DNA from: Scedosporium boydii
Taxonomy: Eukaryota > Ascomycota > Sordariomycetes > Microascales > Microascaceae
Direction: 5' to 3'
Assembly: GCA_002221725.1 (NCBI GenBank)
Contig: NJFT01000152.1
Location: 1-64,000 of the forward strand
Length of the DNA: 64,000 nucleotides
Every line of letters starts with the position of its first letter. The first letter of the stretch is position 1. The position numbers and the translations under genes were made by a program. Below the pieces are notes generated by a model. The model was not told where the DNA came from and did no database searches. It saw only the letters and a list, made by a program, of their open reading frames with translations. Shown piece after piece: positions 32,865-42,876 of this stretch.

Positions 32865-33917
32865 TTATGGCTTGTGCAACACCCAAATATCACTCTCAAC
32901 GTGTCGCCCCAGCTGCCTCTCATCGTCCCAGTGGATGATGGGCTCGCCATCATGTTCCCACCCACCAAGTTTCTCCCCCAAAGCAGCCACTTCACAGTCA
33001 TTGCTGGTGGACCTATCCAATTGAGTTTTGCGCTCCTCCAGCCACCTTTTCCACGTGGCGACTGGCGCCTCGGCCACGATACTCTCTGGGGCAATTTTTA
33101 ACACTCGCGCCCCCATTCGAATGTGTTTCCGCAACCATGGGTCGAATGGGAGGGCCATCGGTGGCTGCTGCTGATCACCGCTAGCCTCGGACGCGCCATT
33201 CTTGTCTTCGAGGGCATCCAACGACCACGTAAGACTGCAGGGTTGGTTCGGCTTTCCCTGCGCCCAAGTAAGGTACTCTTCCAACGGTACGTTGGGATAC
33301 TGCCGCTTGAGCGTCGGGTGAAGTGGGACAACAAGCGCCCTGAGGCCATGCTGCTTCGCCAGAGCTTTGAAATTGAGGAGCAACGCATCCGCAACGCCCT
33401 TGCCCTTCAAGTCCGCCACCACGTTCACCAAAATCGCAGACAAAGCGTTCGGCGGCTCCACAGCGCGGGAAAGTGAATCATGCAATAGCGGGTCGTCATC
33501 CCTCCGCCGGGGTGCTGCGTCGGCCTCTGTCGGCGTGTCGCCCCGGCGTGCCCTTGCTTGAAGGACACCCCTGGCAATTATCGCATCCCAACCGCGGTCA
33601 GGAAGGCTAAGAGCCCACCGAATGGACCCGCTGATATCGAGTTTGCGATCAGCTAGCTCCGGCCAGTAGAATGGCACGCACACGCCAATGGCGACGACTT
33701 GTTCGTCCGATTCCCTGACGACCATGGTTTGAAAACGGGCCAGCTCTTCGATTTCTCCCAGTGCCTCCCAGTGCGGATTGTCCGACTCATTCACCCAGGG
33801 CGGCCAGATTGCGTTGAGGGGATGAACCTCATCGTTGGCGATTTCCCAGAGGTCCGGACGCGACGCCGCCGATTCGAGGCGGAGGCCGTCGTCGAGTTGG
33901 ATATCGGATGATTTCAT
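32865..33917 (-). CDS. GNAT-fold acyltransferase-like protein (350 aa)
   Basis: Single exon from ATG 33917 (MKSSDIQLDDGLRLESAASR). The frame is open further upstream but has no other ATG. A GNAT-type core is visible: strand SAILVNVVADLKGKGVADAL with the acyl-CoA loop (KGKGVA) and then ALAKQHGLRALVVPLHPTLK. A long C-terminal part follows with PFDPWLRKHIRMGARVLKIAPES. This pattern is seen in stand-alone fungal GNAT-like proteins that accompany metabolite genes. Acetyl-CoA use and the acceptor are inferred. It is tail-to-tail with the methyltransferase and upstream, on the same strand, of nothing obvious. Confidence 0.65.
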   Translation of the reverse strand: MKSSDIQLDDGLRLESAASRPDLWEIANDEVHPLNAIWPPWVNESDNPHWEALGEIEELARFQTMVVRESDEQVVAIGVCVPFYWPELADRKLDISGSIRWALSLPDRGWDAIIARGVLQARARRGDTPTEADAAPRRRDDDPLLHDSLSRAVEPPNALSAILVNVVADLKGKGVADALLLNFKALAKQHGLRALVVPLHPTLKRQYPNVPLEEYLTWAQGKPNQPCSLTWSLDALEDKNGASEASGDQQQPPMALPFDPWLRKHIRMGARVLKIAPESIVAEAPVATWKRWLEERKTQLDRSTSNDCEVAALGEKLGGWEHDGEPIIHWDDERQLGRHVESDIWVLHKP

Positions 33918-35154
33918 TGATGTATTTTGCCAGGCTGTCTTTCTTTGAGATGGTATTGGCGAAGAGTGGATTGCTTGGATTGCTTGGATTGCGGATTGCG
34001 GCTTGCGGCTTGCGAGGGTGTAAGGAGAGGAAGTACTGGCGTATAACGAAACATGACGACCAGTGTACTTTGCTCGTATTATATCTTGGAACCGCCAAGC
34101 TAACACTCCTCCGCGTTATTTTCCTGCAATACGACTCAAGGGCGTGTTCTCCAAATTGAACACCCCACCTCCCATCATTAGCTTCAGTAGAAGAAGCAAA
34201 GAAGGTGACCAGCCCAGCTGAGAGCTAAGAGCAAGTTATTACATGACTAGAAAGTCGGCGTTACACTAGGTAGCTGAATGACCAGTGGGCCCTCCAGGGA
34301 ATAAAGAAGGAAGGCTAGGAACAACTTTGGGTTTGTTCTCTGAGCTCTTTAGTTATGTGGTTAACTTGCTCTCAGCTCTCAGCGGGGTTGGTCGCTTTCC
34401 TTACTTCTTCTACTGAAGCTGATGAAACTCTCGGTCTAATTGTAGTATTCTTGGAGTTTTCACTGAACTTCCTCCGTGGTGCTCTCGATAGTGCCCTTGA
34501 GCAGTTCTAGAGCTTGCTTTCGAGCCCATTCCTAGTCCTACCCGGGACTCATCCCTGGCTAGCTGGAAAGCTGTCTAAAATTCGGTTAGACGGCCCCGAG
34601 TCTGCCTTCACATCTTCGCAGCATACGAATCAGTGATGAGAAGACCGCCGGAGAAGTCGGGTAAGCAATAAAAGACATGGTCATCGATCGAGCAAGCGTA
34701 ATACGGCTACAGTTACGCGGCGTCTTGGTAGTTTCGACGCCCCTTTCAGAAACGCACACACGGCCTTTTACAAGGGTGAGGATGTGAACGAGTTTAAATT
34801 TACCTTACTAGGACGGGGCGTTCCGATGTCACCCATCTCGTCGCCATAAGCACTCTCCTTCTCATGGTCCTAGCGACGACCCCATCCCCCCGCCACATAT
34901 TTGATCCCATAAGCGTTCGGTGGCTTTGCTTCCCGACGTCCTCCCTCATGCCCACTTGAATGGTGCTTGAATAAAAAAGAATAAATAAATAATAAAAAAC
35001 ATTACATCTCATCCGGCGCCCTCCCTCTCCACAGTTAACCAGACCAGTATCAGACAAGTCATTATTAGTCTTCTTAGGCAATATTATACACCTCCCATCC
35101 TTCTCCCTTATGTATCGAGCAGTGACTTTAATACTTGCACTGCTTCATCCTGCT
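33918..35154. other. Intergenic with a hairpin/MITE-like element
   Basis: Apart from the inverted repeat at 34174-34427 nothing is recognised. Confidence 0.5.
34174..34427. mobile_element. MITE-like element: about 70-bp inverted repeats
   Basis: The left arm (34174-34250) starts atcattagcttcagtagaag; the right arm (34345-34427) reads as its reverse complement with about 85 percent match. Both contain gctgagagct and gagcaagtta. The centre is about 95 bp, giving a 254-bp hairpin-forming unit with no coding capacity. I do not see a clear target-site duplication. Confidence 0.6.
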
Positions 35155-37341
35155 CTAGTCGCGTCGTTCTTCCAGAACAGCCTTCAGAGGACGTCCGGTA
35201 AAACGAATCGAGAAGTATTGGTTCCACTTAAAGTCCTCAATGCTGCGGGAAAGCAGTAAGCATCGGATCGCCTTCAGCCGATTCTATCCGGTAAGTGCTT
35301 ACCTCGTATCGTAAGGTGTGACCTTGAATCTCCGGAAAATCGTAGCGAATGTCCCGAACAGTGTCATGTATGACAGGCTATAGGCGAAAGGAAGAAAAGA
35401 AGCAGAGAGTCAGTGTCACTGATATGCAAGTCTCATCATCAGATCTCGGACGTACTGTTCTGCAGGACACATCCGACGGCCCCGGGAAAAAGCGACGAGA
35501 GATTCGGAGTGATCTTTCTCCACCCACCGCTGAGGGAAAAATTGTTCCGGATCGGGGAACACTGACGTGTCCATATGCACAAAGTAGGATGATGCGCCGA
35601 CGACAGCCTGGTGGTAATGGTCACCGTTAGCACTTTGTTGGACATACACATACACATGTTGTACGTAGCCCCCGTGGAACGTCGATACCGTTGGAGGAAC
35701 AGAGTAGCCGTCAACTTGGGCGCCGTCGGATCCAACAAGGCGAAGGGGCCCAGTCGCTACACCGTGCGTCAGACGTACACTCTCCTTCACGACGCCGTTC
35801 TGTTTGATGAGGTTAGAGTCTAAAAGGGGAGGAGAGAAGAGGGGAATTCCGATACTCACGAGAATAGGGAGATGCCGCAATTTTTCATACGATGGGACTG
35901 GGGAAGCTGGTTCAGGCCAAATGGTCCGGAGCTCAGCAAACAACCTTTCCTGGAGATCTGGATCCCTGGCTACCATAAAAGTCCCGAATGGCATGATGTT
36001 GGACTGGTCAATGATGCCTCCCCACATAGTGACTTCGGCCTCGGATGCCAGAATTTCGTCGGAAATGCCCTCTGAAATTCCCAATTTTTCTTCCGGGTGT
36101 GAGTTCATAAGGCGTTGCATCATACAGTCGGGGTTTTTAGGGCGTTTCCCTTCCCTTTCGTGCTTGACAAGGGCCATCATCCCCTATTGTTTTGGTTTCC
36201 AAATTAGCCCTCAAGTCTTGCTGACCCCTGTGTTTCCCCAGACTCCTATTAAAGCATCACCGGGGCTGCTTTATGGACGTGGATTACGAAGGAGAAATGA
36301 GAGTGACGCGACTGGGCACCTACATCCCAAACTTGCAGCCCCGGTTCGAAATCGCGGCCGATCCGAGAGAACAACGGATTCGGGAGTCGGAATACGAGAT
36401 CGTGCAGATTCGGAAAGTTTCTGCTCAGCCAGAGCGTCCAGCTGACAGCACGCGACGTGGCAATGGTGAGCCGGTCGTCAAAGTCCTCGCTGGTCAGGGA
36501 CCTGAGGTGGTCCGGAATCTCGCTAAAGAGGAATTCATTCACAATTTTGAGAAAGAGGGAGCGGTAGCCCATGTCCAAGTTGCAGGGGCTCCCCCGTCGT
36601 GCATGTACGGAAAGGAGGGACCCAAACCTCTCCAACTAACGATTCTCTTGAATTAGCGGACCGGCCAATGAAAAAGTTACCTATGTGAGTGAGGACGAAG
36701 ACCATCGAGTGGACAACATACGCTTTTCTTGATCTGGGGCTCGCACTTGTCATAGTGTCTTTTTGAGAATAGGGTTGCTACGGGTCGATATCGCTGCTTG
36801 TACTCTACCGGATCGGTCATGGTGAAGAAGGTCTCAGCTTGACTCCCCAGGCTCGCGTAGTAATCGGGGTCCTTTATCCCCTTGAAATTTCTTGACATAA
36901 TGTCATGATAGGCAGCTGGCCTGCAAAAGTCAAGCTGTGTTGGCGATGCGTCAGTGATGGCCTCACTGACGGTGGTGGTATTGTATTCAATGTAAGCTTG
37001 AGGGGGGAGGGTTCTTCTCAAGTACCTCGTTTGGAGAGATGCGAACAACGGGCCCTTCACTACGATTAGCGATTCTGTCACACACGAAAGAAAAGAAAGA
37101 AGAAAAAATTGGTATAATGTGCCGAGTTGATACCATATTGTTCGTGAAGCTCTAAGGACTTGTGTAGAAGTTTGCCATCCTTCCACACCTGGTAGTACGC
37201 CCGGTACAATGTCGAGACTGCGGCGAGTTTCGGGCCCGGAAAGCCTGCCAGAGGGTGGAAGTACAATCTATAGACGATAACGCATAACCTGTGGACCAAC
37301 AGGACCAGCGAACAGCCCAGGGCCCAAGCAAAAACCGCCAT
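35155..37341 (-). CDS. Cytochrome P450 monooxygenase, 9 exons (503 aa)
   Basis: Exons 37341-37134, 37054-37026, 36934-36722, 36635-36324, 36183-35860, 35799-35689, 35607-35456, 35377-35303 and 35242-35155; they sum to 504 codons. An N-terminal membrane anchor (FAWALGCSLVLLVHRLCVIV) precedes the proline hinge (HPLAGFPGPKL). VVRISPNE, the K-helix ExxR (KESVRL), FPDPEQFFPQRW and the haem loop FSRGRRMCPAEHL with its Cys ligand are present. Two oddities: the usual Gly two residues after Cys is Ala, and the I-helix reads MWGGIIDQSN, lacking the usual acid-Thr pair. Overall it resembles the large trichodiene-oxygenase-like fungal group. It is divergent from an MFS pump 870 bp away, a typical metabolite-cluster pairing. 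Confidence 0.88.
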
Positions 37342-38211
37342 TGCTGCTGCGCCGACAAGTTGTTCAGAGTTCGGGGACGGGTTCGACAGATGCCCGTTGA
37401 CTGGACTAAGGTGAATCGTGGGACAAGTAGTATGCAATAGTAACAATGGCTATAATTAAGCGATTCTGAAGAGATCTTCTTTTCTCTCCGTTTACTCTAC
37501 TCCGAGATTCTAAGAAAGCAATGATTTCCTCCGAAGAGCCGACCAGCTTTCAGCTCGTTAGCCACGAAGATTGTTTTGGCCTGACGCCACCACTTTAGCG
37601 CAGCTGTGGTTCCCATACAAAGCCAGTGGCTGGCTACGTAGCTTGGCCACTTTGCTTTTATCCTGAAAGATGTCTCTGTCCTAATAAAGGAGAAGAAAAG
37701 AAGAAGGAAGAAAAGAAAGGCTAAAACAAGTGACAGCTATGATCTACGCTGACAAGTATTTGAACTTCTCCGTCGCCGGGGCCGTGGAGGAGGAATCAAG
37801 CTAGATTGGCAGTGAAACAAAAAGACAAGAATAAGAAAAGTGTCGACATCCACGGTTAGCCCATTGGCTCGTCGGTATCAGCCGTGTTGATTGATTTATG
37901 AACATCGAGTCGGCCCTTCAGGTGAGTCAACAGATCAGCAGCTAGCATCAATACAGCCAGCTAGGCGGAGGGGGAAGGATCAAGGGGGAAAGAGGAGGGG
38001 GAAGAGAGAGCCTCTATCAGAGGCACGAAGCTGGCGGATGTTATAATCCTCTTCAGGCAGTGCTCCTTCAAACGGGCATTTTCTTTGGCTTCTGGGACCC
38101 TGAGCAGACTGTATTTTTCTGTGTAGTTGTATTTTAACCTTCCTTCTTTTGTTGTTTTCACCTTAAATTTCTCTTATTCATTTTCCGTCCTGGATATCGT
38201 CGGATCTTGCC
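37342..38211. other. Divergent promoter between P450 and MFS genes
   Basis: An 870-bp bidirectional region; purine-rich at 37685-37725. I see no defined operator. Confidence 0.55.
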
Positions 38212-39730
38212 ATGGCCACCCATCCAGCTCAGAAGTGGGGGATCCGGTGGCGGTCCAAGCCATCCTTCATCCTAACGACAGTTGGAGTGGGTCTCTTTAT
38301 AGATCTTCTTCTATACGGAATCGTGGTGCCGGTGCTTCCGTTTATGCTCCGCGACCGCCTTTCCATCCCGGAAGCACAGATCCAGTCGTGCACGTCAAGA
38401 CTGCTGGCCGCATATGCAGGGGCATCTGTTGTATTTTCACTTCCCGCGGGATGGATCGGAGACAAGTTGGACTCTCGCCAACCGCTGTTCCTCGTTGGCC
38501 TGGTGTTTCTCCTCATCGCGAACGCAATCCTGGCGTTGGGCGAAACCATGACGATGCTGGTTCTTGCAAGAATAATTCAGGGCATATCGGCGGCGGTCGT
38601 CTGGACTGCTGGACTGTCCATGGTTCAACACACAATTGGCTCTGAAAACATGGGCAAGGCCATGGGAATGGTAAGCAAGCATTTCTCACCATTTTCCTCG
38701 TCCGTGACGCTTTTGCTTTTGTCCTGCTTTATTTGAATTTGCTGTATTTTCTTTTCTTTCCGCATCAAATGTGTCCAGACATCAAACTGACGGACAGGAA
38801 ATAAAGATTTATCCCATCCTTTCTGTCGCCGAACTCATTGCGCCAATCCTGGGGGGCGAGCTGTACGAAAGAGCCGGGACTCTTGGGGTATTCTGCGCTG
38901 GATCAGCAGCCCTCGCAGTCGATTTCGTCATGCGACTTCTGGTTCTTGACAAGCCAGCAGCACCCGCGACGCCCGTGGGAGCCCGCGATGCGAGAGAAAC
39001 GGACTCATTGCTCCCCCAAAAGAACCATATCGTCTACGAAGAATTCAAAATACTCGGCAACTCCCGCGGCAGACTGACCGAGGCTTTTCCTTTCATGCTC
39101 TGTTTGATAGAACCGAGAATTCTCGTCGGGCTCTTCCTTTCTTTTGTTTACGCCTCAATTCTCGGCACATTCAACGCCACGTTACCCACAGAGGCACAGT
39201 CGCTTTTCGACCTCTCGCCGCGTCAGGTCGGGCTTCTGTTCATGCCGCTAATCATTCCCTATATCGCGTGCGGATTCCCCGCTGGCTGGGTGGTAGACAG
39301 GCGAGGGCCGAGGATCACGGCGACGATGGGCTTCCTCTTCCAAGTCCCGTGTCTTCTGCTCCTGGGGATGGCCTCGCGGGTCGTGATTCCGAGTCAAGCC
39401 AAGCTCGCACTCTTCTGCGTCACTCTCGCGCTGAACGGCATGGGCATGGCGGTCATTAGCCTGCCGGGTTTCGTCGAGGCCACCGACGTCACTCAGAAGT
39501 ACGCCGAAGCCAACCCGGACCTTTTCGGCAAGAACGGGCCGTACGCCCAGCTCTACGGGATGGAGTCGCTTTCTACCTTTTCTGGACTCGCCGTTGGCCC
39601 GCTCGTCGGTGGCATGTTGAGGGATAGTTTTGGCTATGGGGTGATGACGACGTGTCTTGCGGCTCTTTCGGGTTTCGCAGCAGTGCTGTCGTACCTATGG
39701 TTGGGGGAAAAGAAGAACTTGGGAAGATGA
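38212..39730 (+). CDS. MFS efflux transporter, drug/vesicular-amine type (460 aa)
   Basis: Exon 1 is 38212-38670; the intron 38671-38806 is 136 nt, has donor gtaagc and is phase 0; exon 2 is 38807-39730. Start at ATG of MATHPAQKWGIRWR. The protein shows first-helix GVGLFIDLLLYGIVVPVLPF, the motif A region PAGWIGDKLDSR, VLARIIQGISAAVVWTAGLS and GWVVDRRGPR in the second half. The GIVVPVLPF start is typical of fungal vesicular-monoamine-transporter-like efflux pumps. It probably exports the product of the neighbouring P450 group or confers resistance to it. Confidence 0.87.
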
Positions 39731-40845
39731 TTATTGATGTTTCTATCTTTGTGTGCTTCGGGATACCTGCACGTTACTGTTCACTACTAGTTTCATATGT
39801 ACCCTTAATCTCCTCTCAATATCTAAAGAGGGCATCGGGGGTTAGGTTGGTAGATCCACGCCACCTCACCTTTCTCAACGCCGAGGAATGGTCCATGTCT
39901 CGCCGACAACTTCCAAAGATCGGTTGGCTCCAGGAGAATATGATTATTGCAGAGTATACAGCGTATCCATCTAAAAATTATCTCCTGCCTGAAGGCAGGT
40001 TAGAATACGGCTGCATATGAACTCCCGGTCCATTTCCTGTCCTAATCTGTGTGTGAGACGGGGATTTGCTGTTTGGCAGAAGTAGAGGAAAGAATTCTTC
40101 TCTTCTCCGGGTCCCCTTCTGCCCGTGCAGCGTCGCCTGCTCCAATGGCTTAGCTGAAGAGTGGAGCAGCTGGAAGCTTTGTTGCCTTCATTCCCTTTTT
40201 TCTTTTCCTTTTTTTCTTTTTTTCCTTGAAAATCTCTCATGTGCTTCGCCCCGGCCTCGGGGAGTGAGAAATGAAGAAGCTGCATGAGTCGTCATGAGAA
40301 CTAGTCCCGCCTACTTGACCGACCAACGAACCTGCCTCCCCCATGGCTACTGGGCCCATGATCCAAAATGTCGCACGTGGCATCCCGCCGAAGACAGTCC
40401 GATATATACGAGACTTCAGCGTACTTACCGTCGATAGTGTTGGGTCTTTGGCTGGCTGATTTCAGCTAGGAAAGGACCTTGAGATGATGATCCCGGGGAC
40501 AACGAAACCAGGCCTCTCGGATTCGATTGGCAGACAGTCTTCTGTTTATGAGAGCGTTTAATCTAAGCCGGCGTAGTGTGTTGCAAATTGCCCATCTCGT
40601 CATCGGCGTATTACGATGGGCAGGAAACGCAGTTGGCCGCGACCGCGACTCAGGAAGGCCAGGGATGCACATATACGATGTCTTACGAATGGAAACTCAT
40701 CACTTCATTGTTAATGACCGGATCGTGAACGGTAGTATCATGCCGTAGCAATTGGACTTGTATATCGTCGAGTTGTTCCCCTCATTTCTCGCGATCTTCA
40801 CTGCATCTCTGAATCCAACCCATAACTTGATTGCATCCACGGAAT
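39731..40845. other. Intergenic, no gene supported
   Basis: T-rich at 40195-40235. Short frames only. Confidence 0.5.
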
Positions 40846-42516
40846 ATGGCTGTGCACTGGACAAGCGTAACCGCGCTGACAGGCATCATGGCATCCCCTT
40901 TCATGTCATACATCGCTTCTTCCAGGCTATTCTCCATCATACTCTCCACGGTCGTTAAGCTTCTACGGCCTCTGCCCTTGCCGTCTAAGGAGGAAGTAAA
41001 ACCGCACCATCAAACTAAAGATGCCCTCGCCCTGCCGCCCCGCAACCGAGAAAACGTTGTGGCGATAATCGACGATGCCGGCGACGGATTGCCAGTCGTT
41101 AAAACTCTCGCCCTAGACAATGGCGCCGAGAAGCCCCAACAGCTTCACGATGCCTCGGTGTACCGGTTCTTCTCCAGCTCAGATGATAGCGTCGTTGGCG
41201 ACGAACGAATGTCAAAGTGTATTAGAAGAGGTGCCATCTCGATGGGAAAGCTACACGCTCTTCTTCAAGGACCGGGGAAACCCGACGAGATTTCCAAGTC
41301 CGAGACATCCTTAGAAGTTACCCTCGGGGACGGAGCATTCGTCTCATCACTGCGGATGCCAGACGGGACCGATCTATCCGAAGTCTTCACCAAGGTCCAG
41401 CTTCAATATGGCCACGGAATTACATCTACTCAGTACTTCCATTCACACTGTTCGGCCATCAAACCTTCCTTGCTGAAACAACGCCGGGCCCAATTCAAAC
41501 ACGTACACATCAGCACCGGAGTCTGCCTGTTTTCCGAAGCCGTGCTCGGCATGGCGCCGGGGCAGACCAAGGAACTCCTCCTCGACGGCGACGCCCCCAT
41601 CATCCCGTCTTTATTACCGGCTCATGTGGATCTCACAACTTATGAGCTAGAAACAATCTTTAGAGTCTCATCGGCAATCGCTGACATTGTTGGTCTCGTT
41701 AAACAATCTCACCCACCCGATCGAGTGACCATCTGCGCGGACATTCCCGATTTTCAGTACCATTGGACGGCATGCGAGCTTCTGACACGCAACTTGGTCG
41801 ACGCTGACTACGTCCGAAACTGGATTGATGCAATTGACCGAAGGAAGCAGCATCTTGCAGCTCTCATAACTTCTACCATTCACAAGATGTTACGGGATCG
41901 ACGCCTACCCATCCTCGAGGTTACCATCACGTCTGGAACAGAGAGCGCCGTACGCCTCGTCAAAGAAAGGCTCGGCAATGGTGGGGCCATACCAACTTTA
42001 GAAGAGATTGTTGATCTGTTGCGAACGGAAGGTGAGGACTCAGGCCGGTGGAATGAGTTCTTCGACCACTTGGAGACACGGCGTCAACCCTCAACAGTTG
42101 AGGATCTTGGTCGGCTCATGTATGTTTTTAAGGCTGCGAAGCCGGGGCTTGTGGATACCCGCACGCAGAAGGCGTCACCCGACAGTAAGATCAGCGATCA
42201 TCTGGGTCGGAGGCTTCTGATTCACGTTGACGATATCGTCGAATGGAGAATTTTAGATGGAGCAAAAGCTTTTCTTAAGAGATACTGCAAGGAACGCTAT
42301 CACGTCGACCAAGAGCCGGTCCAGGTTGGATTGTTTCCCGTGCAAAGGGTCTTCACCACGGCTTCAGGACGCCCTTGTCTCTATCATAACGACCCTGGGC
42401 TTCATATGCATCGAGAAGGGGATCGGGTTATTGTCGGTCCTTTGGACATTATTGAAACGACATATGGATGGCAGATGAGAGACTGGCTAGAAAAGGCCAT
42501 ACATGACATCATGTAA
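40846..42516 (+). CDS. Unrecognised 556-aa protein, candidate scaffold enzyme
   Basis: Single exon from ATG 40846 (MAVHWTSVTALTG); a later in-frame ATG (MASPFMSY) is an alternative start. The first 100 residues are low in conservation. The rest looks like one alpha/beta protein: FKHVHISTGVCLFSEAVL, then DRVTICADIPDFQYHW, a long helix with IDAIDRRKQHLAALI, a strand ILEVTITSG and an acidic C-terminus. The order strand-Ser/Thr, strand-Asp, Arg-rich helix, strand, then a WxxFF segment recalls tRNA-dependent cyclodipeptide synthases, including the fungal arginine type. No signature motif is clear, so this is a hypothesis. P450, MFS, GNAT and methyltransferase neighbours fit a metabolite cluster lacking a classical backbone gene. 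Confidence 0.55.
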   Translation: MAVHWTSVTALTGIMASPFMSYIASSRLFSIILSTVVKLLRPLPLPSKEEVKPHHQTKDALALPPRNRENVVAIIDDAGDGLPVVKTLALDNGAEKPQQLHDASVYRFFSSSDDSVVGDERMSKCIRRGAISMGKLHALLQGPGKPDEISKSETSLEVTLGDGAFVSSLRMPDGTDLSEVFTKVQLQYGHGITSTQYFHSHCSAIKPSLLKQRRAQFKHVHISTGVCLFSEAVLGMAPGQTKELLLDGDAPIIPSLLPAHVDLTTYELETIFRVSSAIADIVGLVKQSHPPDRVTICADIPDFQYHWTACELLTRNLVDADYVRNWIDAIDRRKQHLAALITSTIHKMLRDRRLPILEVTITSGTESAVRLVKERLGNGGAIPTLEEIVDLLRTEGEDSGRWNEFFDHLETRRQPSTVEDLGRLMYVFKAAKPGLVDTRTQKASPDSKISDHLGRRLLIHVDDIVEWRILDGAKAFLKRYCKERYHVDQEPVQVGLFPVQRVFTTASGRPCLYHNDPGLHMHREGDRVIVGPLDIIETTYGWQMRDWLEKAIHDIM

Positions 42517-42876
42517 AAAAATAGCAATAATATATCATTTAGGAACGGAATTTGGAAACACATGAGAAGAAAGGCCACTGTCAGAGCCCGTAGTCATCGA
42601 CTAGTATTAATAGATGGCCTGCCTCCGAAGACCCCAGGACATCCCTAACTCCTCAGACTGCGGAGGATGGCCAGGGAGGCAACTTCGGGCAAGAAGGAAG
42701 ATGGCACTCGGATAGCCCTTGGGTTCCTCCCTAAATTTATCACATCGATTTCATTTTCATTTCTGATTCGGAACTGGGCAGCTTGAGCTGGCGAGACAGA
42801 GTTTGCAAGAATAGACCTGGGCAAGGGAGAAGCGAAATGCCAAATATCGACGGTCTTATTGTTGTCATTCAAGGTG

